Shown here: positions 10,004-21,890 of the stretch, one piece after another
Numbering within the stretch: position 1 is the first letter of the stretch
How the letters are laid out: the number at the start of each line of letters is the position of its first letter
Assembly: GCA_014281115.1 (NCBI GenBank)
Contig: JACONQ010000006.1
Location: forward strand, 496,001 to 560,000
Length of the DNA: 64,000 nt
Direction: 5' to 3'
Source of the DNA: Laburnicola sp. R22_1
Taxonomy: Eukaryota > Ascomycota > Dothideomycetes > Pleosporales > Didymosphaeriaceae
Notes under the pieces: model-generated
Told to the model about the DNA's origin: nothing
What the model saw: the letters and a program-made list of their open reading frames with translations, nothing else
Database searches by the model: none
Translations under genes and position numbers: made by a program

Positions 10004-13000
10004 CTACAACGCGTTCCAGCCCGTTTCGAACATTGTTGGCTTGGCACCGATTTCACCTCCTTCTAGTCCCAGCGGGCGGAAAACCTGCATAGCGCCCGTC
10101 CCGAGCTTGACGCTTTGGCCCATGATGATGCACTCCGACACGCCATCGATATTATCAATCTTGCCCTTCGCAGCCGCTTCGAACAAATGATCGGGCGTCT
10201 TTTCGAAACTAGCAAGTTGCAGCACGCTGTCTCTCGTCTTCTGTAGACCAAAACGAGTGATACCAAACACGTCGCCCTTGAAGGTCATAACATCGGCGAG
10301 TAGTGCCATGTGACGTGGATCAATCCCCATGGATCCCATAACCTCTCCAATTTCCAACGCAATAGTGGCGCGAGCAGCTTCGATGCCAAGGACATCGCGG
10401 ACTTCCATGACGTGGTTCGATTTGGTCTTGTAGGGCTCGATACCTGGGGTTGTCATGCAATCCCTCAACCCGTAACCTTCCACTAGAAGCTGGCATTCGT
10501 ACTTTCCATTCTTGTTGGGTGTGGTGTCCTTCTTAATAATGGCACGTTGGCAGTCCGGGAAACCCTTGATGACCGCGTCCGTAATGAGCGTCTTGACTTG
10601 CTGGACACGCTCGAAGAACTCCTTTTGGTTCTTGGTCGACTTTGCAGAAGGCTTCTTTTCGTTGCTAGGATCATTGATCTCAACAGTGATTACTTTGCCG
10701 CCTTTGATTCCAACTCTTGCACCAGCTTTGCCCCATTTCAGTGGCTTGTGTTTATTGATCCCCGCTATGATGTCCTGATCTTCCAGGTCAAGCGAGAGTT
10801 TCTTGATCGTTTCCTCGCTGATGCCCATCTTTACACATGCGCCGCCAGTTGGATGCCAGACATCTTCGATGTACGTGATGATATCTTTCAAAAACGTTTT
10901 CTCGACCCGTGCCTTGACCATTCTCGCCGCCGATTCTTCTTCTGGATTCGAAAGCTGGCATGCTATGACCGGTGTAGAAATGGCCGTGGAAGCGTTGATG
11001 ATTTCCTTGATACGAGGTACACCTTGTGTGATGGACATGCCCGCTACACCAGCAAAATGGAAGGTCTTAAGGGTCATCTGGGTACCTGGTTCTCCGATAG
11101 ATTGTGCACCGATGGCACCCACGGCATGGCCTGGCTGAACCTTGGACTTTACATATTTCTCCAGGCATAGGTCGATGAACTTTTCCAGCGCTTGTGCAGA
11201 AATCTTTGCAATACCATCCGCGAGGCCATATTTCTCGGCATCGTGCTCAGACCTTCCGTTCCTGGGCTTGGGAGGCTCGGGCAAATCGAGGCAGATGAGT
11301 GTTTTCTCGAGCTTATCGGCCTGCTTGAGGATGAACTTCTGAACGTCGACCAGGAAAGCACGCTCGGGATCCTTTTCATCGAGGCCGATGTCGCTATCGT
11401 CATTAAAATCAAGGTTCGTGACCTGATCAAGCTTCATGCGCCGGAGCCTGGCGTCATTCCGCCTCGCATTCAGTCGCTCCGCGGTGTATTGCCTCACTTC
11501 ATCGGGTGCTAGACTGCGTGCTCTGTTGTCCCAAGTCGTTGTTATTGCGTGAGAAAAGGTGCGGACAAAGTTTACCGGCGCGGCGTTCCCCTCCATATCG
11601 ACAGGATCCAGATCGTCGGCTCCATACTGAAACTGTACGACAGTTCCAGAAGAATTGCTCACAGTGTTGTCATACTGCTTTGAGAGATCCTCTAGAGACT
11701 TCATCAATCTTCGACTCATGTAACCTGTTTCGGCTGTTTTAACCGCAGTATCGACTAGACCCTCGCGGCCACTCATGGCGTGGAATATGAATTCTGGTGG
11801 CGTCAGACCTGAGAAGAAACTGTTGCTGACGAATCCCTTAGAGACAGGTTGACGCGCGGCTTTTGGGAAGTGTGGCAATGTTCTATGCTGAAACCCATCA
11901 GCGACTCGCGCACCGCCTATCATCTGCTGTCCGACGGAAGCAACCATTTGGGAGACGTTGATATTAGAACCTTTAGACCCGCATTTAGCCATAAGCAAAG
12001 GAGCATTCCATCTGCTGAGCTCTTCAAAACATACGTCACCGGCAGCTTGGCGCACCGAGGATAAGATGCCACCAATTTTGTTCTCCATGGTTGACAAAGC
12101 GTCGCAACCTGGTTGACGCTCCAATGTACCATCCCTATACTGCTGAATGAGGACATCGCACTCCTTGTACGCCTTCTCAATCAATGCTTGCTTCTTCTGG
12201 TTTAGCTTGTCTCCAGGCGTAACATCGCTAATACCGATAGAAAAGCCGTTGTTGGTAAGCCAGCGAGCGGAGAGCTTCGAGAGTCGATTCATGGCTTGCA
12301 CAGCATAGTCGGGCCCAAAGTCACGCATTATAACATAGAAGATCGAGTCTTTCTTGCCGTCACCAACGGTAGCTTTGTCCATGCATCCGCACATGACTTC
12401 GGAATTTCGAATCACCAGAAAAGCATCGTCCTTGTTAAGGTCGTCCGGTACCCCTGTTTGGGCCTTGAACTGCTTGCACTTTGCTTCCAAATTGACCTTC
12501 ACAGGGTTGTCGCGCCCACCGTAGTCTTTGAATGGTCGCATAAGAACGTTGAAGACCTGCTTACCAGTCCATAGAGCCTGGGGGCGTAAGATGGTCGGCG
12601 GTGGTAACTCTATGGGATGGTATTGGCCAGTGGCAGGGTCATATGCGCCTTCGCCTTTGAACATGTAATTGCAAATTTGGCAGAAGGTCTGCCGATCGAA
12701 GAAGTTATTCTTGCTGCTCAGCTGGTATGCCGCCGTAATGAAGTCCTGGATAGCTGCGATAAGGGGGGTGCCGTTCTTGGGTGTTGCTAGATTGTATTTC
12801 ACGCCCATGAGTTCCGTGGCTTCTGTCCGCGCTTCTTCCGTTTGAGGGACATGTAAATTCATCTCGTCGCCGTCAAAATCGGCGTTGTACGGGTTGCACG
12901 CACACTCGTTGAGCCGGAAGGTACGCCACGGTCGGATCTTGGCACGGTGGCAAAGAATACTGAGCCTGTGGAGAGACGGCTGACGATTGAAGAGCACGAT

Positions 13001-14497
13001 GTCGCCGTCTTCGATGTGACGCTCAACGACTTCTCCGATCTGCAGTTTGCTGGCGGCGTCTTTGAGCTTCTGACCGGATGGATCGCGTGCAAGAACAACT
13101 AGCGATGTCTTGAAACCATTGAGTTTATCGATGCCATTGGCGCCGGGATGCTTGTAGGGTCCCCTTTCAACAAGCTTTCGCAGCTTTGCAATATTGTATC
13201 TGGAGACTTTTTCGGGATACGTCAGATTCTTTGCAACACGCTCAGGCACGGCAACCTCGTCGATGCCGAGATTGGGATCGGGCCCAATGACAGTGCGACC
13301 AGAAAAGTCGACACGCTTTCCAGACAGATTCTGACGAAACCGCCCACCCTTGCCTTTGAGTCGCTGACAGAAGCCACGCATTGTCTTTTGAAGTCCCTGT
13401 TGTTTCAGGCCAGGCGTCTCGCTGTTGATGTACATGGCAATCTGCAGTTGCAAAAAGTCCCATTGCTCCATGAGTATCTGCAATGGAAAGCCACGCGCAA
13501 GGCCTGCCCGAATGATGCCGCTGATATGACAAATGTCGCCAATCTTGTTGGTAATGTCGTCCTCGGTTGCGCCTGCTTCCTGCACCACCGACGGTCGGAC
13601 AGCCACAGGTGGCACTGGCACGTACTCCCAGATCAACATGTCAGGGCGTGCGTCTTCTGGAATCATTGCTAGCAGCTCGCAGTCCTCGGGCGATATCTTC
13701 TTGAAGAGATTGAGCGTGCGTAGTGGGTGCATGTCGTCGACTACTTTCTTGAAGTTCTTCTCAATATCTGGGTGTGCAGCCTTGGCCGTCTCGAAAGACT
13801 GCTCGAACTCCTTCCTGCCCAGCGGGGTTTTCTTGGTCTTTGCGGTGGATCGGAGGTAGGCGTCATAACGGTTGTGGATGATCTTGAGCGGATGGCCATT
13901 GACCTTGCGCACCGTCCCGTTCAGCGCGCCACAATAGGGGCAGTGCTTCTTCTTCCGGCACTCGACCATGATCTTCTTCGAGTGGCCGGTCCGTTGGAGG
14001 TTGTCCATGTCCGGTCGACGCATAATACGTAGATATCGCCGCCGCTCGGGCACATCCAACAGCACGCGCGAGCAATCTTTGCATATGCAATTGAGCACCT
14101 CGATGATGTGCTTGAGATATCCGACATGGAAGGCGGGCAGGGCGAGCTTGATGTGCCCGAAGTGGCCGTTGCACTCGTTCAGGCCCTCGCCGCACGTCGA
14201 GCACTTGCTCATCTTGTTCGTGATGCCCATGTGCGTGTCCATGGGCCCGTGGGCCGTGAGCGACCGCGTGTTGTCGGCGTTGGGGGTGAGGTCGTAGACA
14301 TTGCGGTCCGACACCTCGAGGACGGCCTGGTTGACGATGTCCTGGTTGGAGCTGCGACGGGTTAGCAGGGCGCCCTGGCGGTGGCAGGAGGGCGTGGCCT
14401 ACTAGATGCCGAACTGGATGTGCTTGATGCGCGCGGGGATTTTGTCCACGACCTGCTCCTTTGCGTGGCGGGTCTCGGTCGCCGTCGCCGTCGCCAT
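10004..14497 (-). CDS. RPC1: RNA polymerase III largest subunit RPC1 (C160)
   Basis: Two exons, complement(14403..14497) and complement(10004..14351). The 51-bp intron at 14352-14402 (GTAGG..GCTAAC..CAG) sits near the start, and splicing gives KHIQFGIYSNQDIVNQAVLEV, the expected N-terminus. Total 1480 aa, in the family range. Seen: the clamp zinc ligands CSTCGEGLNECNGHFGH and CxxC..CPYCG, the GKGGRFRQNLSGKRVDFSGRTVI rudder/lid region, the catalytic NADFDGDEMN near residue 523 (three Asp bind the active-site magnesium), and the QSIGEPGTQMTLKTFH trigger-loop region, with LTPPEF upstream. The protein transcribes tRNA, 5S rRNA and U6 genes in the nucleus. Pol III type is chosen over Pol I or II by the absence of a CTD heptad tail, the length and the diagnostic blocks. 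Divergent from the FHA gene. Confidence 0.96.
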
Positions 14498-15098
14498 GCT
14501 GGCGTCACTTGGGTGCGCGGGGCAGGCAAGCTAGAGATGGGAGGTGTGCTCGACTACCGTGCGGACGCGCAGGCGAATCTCATGCTCGAGGCGCCGTGGG
14601 AGGGAGCCAGCCGTGCGTCCGTCAGACTCTTTGGGCGCGCTGTGACTCTTTCACCCAGCGTCGCAAAAGCGTCCGTCAAACGTCAAACTCGGGAACAGCA
14701 ACAGCTAGTTGGGTGGCGCCCGGTGCAAGCGAATACGTAGCGATGGAGCCGGCCGCGCGCTAAGGCCGGCGATAAGGCAAGCGCGGCCCCGGTCCTGCTG
14801 GAGGCAGCTGCGACCGGCGGCCGCCCGCGCCTGCTGGCTGGCTTTCACGCTCCGTGCTCCCTCCCTCCCTCCCTCCCCGCTGTCCCCTCTCCCTCACTTC
14901 GGCCCGCCGCAGAATCACGGATCCCTCGACTCCTCGAATCCCCCTTGAGCCGTGGCCCCGGGCCCGACCACAGAATCACGCCTCACCCCCAGCCGCACGC
15001 CGGAGCGCGACCCCGCCCCTCTCCTTGGCCGCTGCACCACGTCCTTCGCTCTCCTGGACCAGACTTCGCCTGCGTCTTCGCGCCCTCCACGCCCCAAT
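14498..15098. promoter_or_regulatory. divergent promoter region of RPC1 and the FHA gene
   Basis: A GC-rich 600-bp gap between two start codons, with a CCCT/CCTC pyrimidine repeat near 14858-14890. No TATA box is obvious. The open frame from 14952 starts at a GTG, and the part before 15099 lacks family similarity, so I treat it as leader. Confidence 0.45.
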
Positions 15099-17195
15099 AT
15101 GGCCGTTTCCCAAGGTAAGCTCCACCTCGAAGCACATACCGAACCCGCTGACGGCACCCCTCCAGCTGCTATAAAGGTGACGCTCCGGTGCACGGACAAG
15201 CTCGACGAGTACGACACCCGCGTCTTGACTCTCCAGCCAGGCGACCGTGTGCACATCGGTCGTGCCTCCCGGAACTCGACCAAGCCAGAGCTCATGATCG
15301 GCCCGGCCAACGCCTACATCGACAGCCCCGTCATCTCGCGAGAGCACGCCCTGCTCACAGCGAGCACCTCCCCGCCATCGCCCTGCGTCTATATCACAGA
15401 CAACGGCTCCATGCACGGCACCATGGTCAACGGAGCCAGGCTGGAGCCGCAGAGGCCGCACCGGCTGAACAACGGTGACGTTCTGCATTTCGGGCAGAAC
15501 GTAACTCGTGAGCATCGTATGTCCCATCTCCTGGGTACTGCTAGACCACCGTCTCACGCACATTCAGATTTCTATACCGCTCGCGAATTCCAGTTCGAGT
15601 GCTCGCTCCCTACCAGCTCCTTCCCCCAAGGCTTTACCGTGCCCAGCGACATCGAAACCTCCGACGAGGAAGAGGAAGAGCTCGAGATGGATGAAGACAT
15701 GAGCTACCCGCCGTTTTACGGGACGGAGAAGAATCCCGTTGCCATTGATGATGCGGAAGAAACCATCTCAAAAGAGCTTGTCCCTGACGAGGTCAGAGCA
15801 AAGCACGAAGACACAGAGGACCCACCATCTTCTCCTGTCCACGATGCCCCGGTATCCGCCAGGGACCAACTATCTGCCGCCCTTCCCGCTCCTGCTCGTT
15901 ATGCCTTTATTCACGACCAGTCCCTAGATCCGGAAGACCAGTGTGAAGGGGATGACATCCGCTCGGTCTATTCGAGCGAGGATGAGGAGGCCTCCCGGGT
16001 CGACGGCAGCGCATCCATAGTCAACTCGGATGAGAGCCAATCCGACGGAGACATGGACCCAGACGAGCAGGTATCAGACTATGACGATGAAGAAGAGGAC
16101 GCGGATGCGGATGCAGACGAGGATTTCGACACTACGCCTGTCGACGATGAAGACAACTTCTCGAGCCAAGTGTCACAAACAAAAGTGCTTGCATCCCCGG
16201 TTCCTGTGCGTCCTTCGTCGCCACCGACCGTGACATTGACCACACCTCCTCGACAGGAGGAGACGCCTATGCTTTTCACGTCTAGTGCACCGTCAGCCCC
16301 CAAGGCTGACCAGCCGAAGCTTTCAGAACCGGAGGTGCGCCTGGACGGGTTTTACCATAGTAGCCGCACGTTCGATGACTCCGTTGAGCCGTTCCGATTT
16401 GGCAACACGGATTCGGACATACCGCCACGTCCGGCCGCACCTGGCCCAATGCAATGTTGGGGTGCTCTTGCATACAACAGCCCATTCTCTCCACGTGAGT
16501 CAAACTCCACGGGGTTACCTGACTATAGTTCATATTATAACGGTTGGCCAGCGACAAACGTGTACCAGATGGTACCTGTCCCGGTGGCAGAATACTCGTC
16601 CGATATGATGAGCCGTTGCTCTGCCCCCATTCCACCCGTGCTCAAGGAGTTTACTAGTCCATATCCCGTACAGCAGCCTCAATCTACGCCGGACAACCCA
16701 TGGCGCTCGCACAACAGCCCTATACCGGACGACATTTGGGACTCTCACAACAGCCCTACGGTAGCTACAGTCTCTGGGGTACGGACCCCGCCTCCAGCAC
16801 CGTCGTGTGAGGTCTCGTCGCCTCCCCCTCCTGCTCGCAGAGTCCATATTTCGATACCTGAAATTGTCGAGAACACTACCCAACAGCCACCGACACCGAC
16901 CTCTGTGACCGGAAGCCTTAAGCGCAAGGCAGAGGTCCTGGAGGAAGCTGTTGAAGAGCCAGACACCGCACCTGTGCCACTGCCGCCATCTAACGACGCC
17001 ACCCAGGATGGGCCCTCAGCCAAGGAAGCTGGTTCCTCAGACACTGCAGCGGATCAGCGTCCCAAGAAGCGAATGCGATCTCGCCTTGGAAATGTGATGA
17101 AAACTGCTGCTGCTTGGATGGTTCCTGGTGTTGCCGGTGCTGTTGCATCTGTGGCCTTCCTCACGTCTGTTCCTAACGACTTCTACGTGGCGTAG
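15099..17195 (+). CDS. FHA-domain protein with C-terminal hydrophobic tail
   Basis: Start ATG at 15099; introns 15115-15165 (GTAAGC..GCTGAC..CAG) and 15517-15567 (GTATGT..CAG), both 51 bp, so unspliced sequence also stays open. Spliced length 664 aa. Residues ~20-125 form a forkhead-associated phosphothreonine-binding domain: GR at 37-38, SREH 63-66, NGSMHGTMVNG 85-95, then GDVLHFG. After it come acidic, Asp/Glu-rich segments (about 150-350), Pro/Ser-rich disorder, a small repeat of W-x-SHNSP, a basic KRKAEVLEE and KKRMRSR patch, and a hydrophobic AAAWMVPGVAGAVASVAFL segment close to the C-terminus that could anchor it in a membrane. FHA proteins read phosphorylated partners in signalling or DNA-damage responses. 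The specific role is unknown. Confidence 0.85.
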   Translation: MAVSQGKLHLEAHTEPADGTPPAAIKVTLRCTDKLDEYDTRVLTLQPGDRVHIGRASRNSTKPELMIGPANAYIDSPVISREHALLTASTSPPSPCVYITDNGSMHGTMVNGARLEPQRPHRLNNGDVLHFGQNVTREHRMSHLLGTARPPSHAHSDFYTAREFQFECSLPTSSFPQGFTVPSDIETSDEEEEELEMDEDMSYPPFYGTEKNPVAIDDAEETISKELVPDEVRAKHEDTEDPPSSPVHDAPVSARDQLSAALPAPARYAFIHDQSLDPEDQCEGDDIRSVYSSEDEEASRVDGSASIVNSDESQSDGDMDPDEQVSDYDDEEEDADADADEDFDTTPVDDEDNFSSQVSQTKVLASPVPVRPSSPPTVTLTTPPRQEETPMLFTSSAPSAPKADQPKLSEPEVRLDGFYHSSRTFDDSVEPFRFGNTDSDIPPRPAAPGPMQCWGALAYNSPFSPRESNSTGLPDYSSYYNGWPATNVYQMVPVPVAEYSSDMMSRCSAPIPPVLKEFTSPYPVQQPQSTPDNPWRSHNSPIPDDIWDSHNSPTVATVSGVRTPPPAPSCEVSSPPPPARRVHISIPEIVENTTQQPPTPTSVTGSLKRKAEVLEEAVEEPDTAPVPLPPSNDATQDGPSAKEAGSSDTAADQRPKKRMRSRLGNVMKTAAAWMVPGVAGAVASVAFLTSVPNDFYVA

Positions 17196-17990
17196 AAAAC
17201 AGATCATAATCTCTACAAGAGATGATAGAGGTAGTTGAAGATGCAGCCTCACTTTTTTCTTCTTTTTTTTTACATCCCCACTCTAGTCACTCTCTTTACT
17301 GGCGTCCATGGGGCTATGATCGGGCACGTAGGGATATGTTTATCGTTGGCTGGGGTTCTCACGACAAGCAATCCTAGGGGGCATGTTTTACACGCTCATG
17401 TGGAGGAACATGATGTCACGGTTCATGATATCGGTACTTACTTTCCTTATTTGGCGTTTGCGGATATGATGCGCCATGACCTCAACATATATTCCCCAGC
17501 AGTGGTCACTGTAGTCTGTTCAATTTATGGTTTCCTACCATTGCGTCTATGCCATGTCTCTGGTGTACCTTTGCGAATGGGTTTGCGTAGTGGAGCCGTT
17601 TTCTTTTTCCTTTTCAAAAAAAGCGATTATGGGCCGCATTTCCAACTTGGAAGGTGGGCTGTGGCGTGATGATCGCACCGCTAACATTACCACCCACCCG
17701 TGTACGCTGGCCTGAGGGTGCGGCTGGTCGGAGGGGAGGGGAGGGTCCTGAGTAATACGCTACAGGTCCCTTCCTCTGCGCCACATGCATGCATGTCGTG
17801 TTTGAGTTCGTTGTGTGGCAACGGAGAAGGAGACGGAGACGATGACTTGGCGGCGCTACGACAATGGTCGAGTGGTGCCTACCTAGGTAGGTGGTAAGGA
17901 CCAGTGGATGTTGTCTTGTGTTTTGTTGGGCGCTGGGCATTGGGGACTGGGGACTGGGCGTTGGATTGAAGATCACGGTGGATGGGTTGG
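17196..17990. other. downstream/intergenic region, no gene seen
   Basis: Follows the FHA stop codon. A 144-codon frame at 17235-17669 has no recognisable domain and probably covers the 3' UTR. The palindromic CCTACCTAGGTAGG at 17879-17892 resembles the hairpin at 33270-33296. Confidence 0.4.
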
Positions 17991-18205
17991 GTGGTGTCCA
18001 ATAGATGCATGCGTGGGACGCTTGTGAGCCTTAGTGGGAATTTTGGGATAGGGTACCTAGTTTAGGCTTTCTCCTTTTGCGTATCAGTGAATGTGCTGGT
18101 GGTATCCAGTAGCTGCGTGGGCCACGGTCTGGTTGATGCACGCTTGTGAGTTTGAGCGTGGATGTTGGGATCAGGTATGTGGTTCTGGCTTTCTTCTTTT
18201 GTGTT
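17991..18205. repeat. degenerate ~107-bp tandem duplication
   Basis: Starts GGTGGTGTCCAATAGATGCA (17991) and GGTGGTATCCAGTAGCTGCG (18098). Both units then carry GCGTGGG, ACGCTTGTGAG, GGGAT and a GGCTTTCTyCTTTTG segment in the same order. Confidence 0.7.
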
Positions 18206-19390
18206 TGGTGCTGTTGTGTATGATGTTGCCGCTCCTGCTGAAACGTAGAACCAGACGGACGGCGGGTTGGGCTTGTGATGAGGAGGTTCGTTAGGTAATG
18301 CCTGTTTATGTAGCTGCCTAAGGGGGTTGCCCAGCTGCGCAAGGCTACTGGTGTTGGGATCTTAGCTGCTGGGTCTCGTGGTTTGCATTTCCAGGTTAAA
18401 ATTCGTTGGTCGTAAGATGTATCATGCCATCCACTGTTTCATGTATTGCCGCTTATGTGTATGGGGAGGAGACGAAGGACTCGTAAGGAGGTTACGACCT
18501 TCCACGATATTCAATGAGAAATTTCGCGCACTTTCAGGACACGGTAAAACGTGGCGAGGGAAAGCAGTGGAGCGTCCACGATCAAATCCAACGAACGTCT
18601 TATCATCATTCACGATACGATCAGCACATCGAAAGTCCCACTGTCCAACTGTCTAAGGTCCAACGGAATGTAAGCTTTACCGCTCTTCTCGGTCAGTTCG
18701 TACAGCCAAGTTCTGTGCTACTATTCGTGTTGCTACACAGTGACCGCTGTTTCTGCAGCATGAGAGAAATTATTCCCAACAGCGCTTGAGGGTATAGTGG
18801 GTTGGTGTATGCACCTCACTGTGCTACGTATTGCAATGAAATTCTACTACATACGCCATACAACAACTACCTCTGTCCATGCTCTGTCCGAGCAAGACGC
18901 GGCCGAACTTTTCTCCAAATCTCCCATTTGCTGGTTGCTGGTTGCTATACGCTCAATTGCGCACACGAAAACCATTCAGCTCACATCCAAGGCCAACGGA
19001 AAGACCTAATATCCCGACACTATGGTTCGCGGATGTACTTGAAAATTCCTGGTTTTTGAAAACCCGACGCCTCGGATTCTCTTCCCTTCCTGCGTAACAT
19101 GCATTGCTGTCGCACTACCGATGATCTTGTCGACGAACACACGATAATCAGCGTATGTAGTACCCTCATGTAGATACGTGGGGATAACCACCTTGGAACA
19201 ATATCAGATCACGTGCTGGCGGCTAGACCCAGGGTTAGGGACCAGGAGAGTTTTTTGTCCGATCTCTACTTATGCAGTCGGCATGTAAGCCTTTGCTGGT
19301 ATTGCAGCATGTACTGCAGCGTACTGCAGTATGCACCACATCATTGGCGATGTCGGCGGCCAACGGATAGCCAGATAAATGACCCCCGAG
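18206..19390. other. non-coding stretch, nothing supported
   Basis: Short overlapping frames on both strands, none with family features. No tRNA arm pair is convincing. Confidence 0.4.
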
Positions 19391-19690
19391 CTGGGTCGAT
19401 CAGGATTCACCATAGCTTGCTTACAAATACCGCATTCTCACATTTCGATAGTTCCTCATAGAGAAATCAAGGTTCTTCCAAGGTAGCGCCACTCTGGTAC
19501 CGAAGTAACCAACAGATACCCAAAGGAGTAAATCTAGAGGCTGGGTCGAGCACGATTGCCCATAGCTTGCTTACAAATACCGCCTTCTCACATTCCGATG
19601 GTTCTTCATAGAGAAATTCTAGGTTCGTCAAAGCTAGTGCTACTTTGGTACAGAAGTAACCGATGTGCAAAGGCGAGGGTACCGTCTAGA
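19391..19690. repeat. 150-bp tandem duplication
   Basis: Units begin CTGGGTCGATC (19391) and CTGGGTCGAGC (19541). Shared blocks are CATAGCTTGCTTACAAATAC, TTCTCACATT, CATAGAGAAAT and GAAGTAACC. Many differences are transitions. Confidence 0.9.
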
Positions 19691-21888
19691 AACCTTGTCC
19701 CTATCCTCACTTCTCAACTACGAAGACACAGACAGTTCTCTAAACAGAGCGAAGGATAGTTGGAGCTGGCTTAGCTCTTGAAAATTTCACAGTGGTGTTA
19801 TTTACTACATACATATGGTACGCGTCATTGTCCATTGCAGCATACTTCTGCCCACCTAGCAGGTCCTTATGATGTATACTCATGCTCTATGATCTTACTG
19901 TTCACTGCTTCTTGACAGATTAAGTTACTGTTCTGTGTGACTGGCTCTGCTCTGGAGTGACTAGACTGTGGAAAAGCTGTGTTGGTAGAATCTCTGCGTA
20001 TATTCCTCTACTGATGAACGAAAGGGCACGTGCAGCCATATCTGCTGATTGAGTTTCGTCGTGGGAGATTATAACCTAGTTCGAGTCCTTACAAAACACC
20101 GAAAGGGGTAGCTGACCGTGTACCGAAAGTGCGCGAGGTCTATTTTCCGAAAAGAGTAACACAGACAGCCATCCCTACATGGTTGCTGTTATACTCCTTG
20201 AGTTTTGCTTCCAATCGCGTAAATAATTCACAAGGATTTGGTAGTAAGACCTGCCAATGATAGACATAAACCCAGGTTTGGAAAGGCTTCCCGACTCTGA
20301 CCATTTTTTCGGTACCTTACTATTGGAAGAATATCGCGCGAGCCTAGTTTGATCTGACGCCAAGTTATCAGAGCCAGCACCTCCAGCTGGTGAGAGACCC
20401 GTATAGGGCGGGGCCGAATTTTTTTTCGGGCGATATGTGAGTCACGATGAGTTAAACCAGAGTTCAACGATTATCAATTGGGAGTACACCGCTCGTATGA
20501 TAAGCTCCCAGCGTTGCTCTAGTGGTAGCGCGCTAGCCGCTGGGTCCGTCCCGAAGGTCCTCCTTCGCCCTCACACCGCCACTACGTAACACTAACACGG
20601 ACTGTCGAGAGACACTGTCGAGCCTTTTCCTTGATTTTGGTACCCCCTCGGACTTCGGTCTCCTGCATGTCAGCGGATTGCGAATAGAGGGGATATGTGG
20701 CACAGGCATCCGAGGCAAACGCTTTCTGTGCTTTTTTTTTCAGTTGGGCTGATATTTTCCCGGGGACCTGTTTCCTGGGTAGCGATGTGTGGAGCTGATA
20801 TGACTGCACTGTTCACGGCGAACAATGGTGCAATTGAGCTCTTGGTCCTTGAGAACTGATTGGTGTCCTGCGTGTCAACCACATCGCATCTTTTCCCGCA
20901 AGCAACACAGCGCTTGGTAGTCAGCTCAAAATATGATCTGCTGTGGTTTCTTTTCAAGAATTCACCTCACCACAGAATATCTGTTATCTCTAGATTGATT
21001 TGAAGTGGGTGTGCTTTCATGCGCGTAACGCTGAAGCTTCGTTCGTAATGATCCATATGGATCGCAACTTCTAGCACCGCCGTCTTCACCACTACGTTCA
21101 ATTCGCTTTCCAATTTTACTCATGGGTCACTTCTAATCCACTTTTGAAGCATCAGTGTAAGGAGAAAAACTTGAGGGATACCAACCGTTCACGTGTGCCT
21201 GCAGTAACGCTCAGGCATGCAGTTCCGTCTGGAGCATGACCTCGGACGTCGACGTACATATGTAGATACTTTATCTAAGGGTACTGCCGAATGTTAGAGC
21301 TCTGGCGTCTTTTCGATCGTAACGATGCTACCATCCGTTACTACCTAGGTATGCTGCCACTGCCGGCGAATGGCGTGTACGGTCACGTGGGCGTTAAGGA
21401 CCTGTGGACCCGACCCGTCCACTGGACTGGAACCTCTACCTCGCAGAGTCGTCTATATGATCACTGATAATCTGATTAATCCATTCACCATACAATTCAT
21501 TCATGACCTTGGTTGGTAACACTTTCTTGATATTGGCTCGCGCTTCCTCCGCGGCATATGGGTCAGGCCTGTTATATGGCAACACGGTTCCTGGGATGAC
21601 CACAGCCGTACCAAGCTACCTGAGAGGCAATTTCGGTTTTGTGGGCTCATTCTCGTTGGGCCCTGGTGTTGTCACACCCCAGGCTCGTGCCCAACAATGG
21701 CCCAGGACAGTGGCGGCTGGGTCAGCAGTAGGTACGCTGTTGGTGGCTGTAAGATTGAACATAGCGTCGTCATGGCATTATTCCCACCCGCTCCTGAAAT
21801 TCGCAGAAAAATATTGCATCGGTGCGTGTGGTACTGATAACTGTTTAGTCACATCATGCGTCGCAGTTCATGATGGTGGTCTGTGACG
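19691..21888. other. intergenic stretch before the transposon array
   Basis: No supported gene. A frame at 21503-21886 (127 codons) is rich in Gly/Ala/Val but has no domain I know and runs straight into the transposon end at 21891, so it may be a truncated relic. An A-box-like GCTCTAGTGGTAGCGC at 20517-20532 lacks a matching B box. Confidence 0.35.
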
Positions 21889-21890
21889 TA

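Noticed and set aside
17235..17669. 144-codon frame downstream of the FHA gene
   Set aside because: Starts about 40 bp after the stop codon, has no domain, and likely lies in the 3' UTR.
20513..20580. tRNA-like segment with A-box motif (GCTCTAGTGGTAGCGC)
   Set aside because: The D arm pairs imperfectly, no anticodon stem or B box follows at the right distance, and the acceptor stem cannot be closed.
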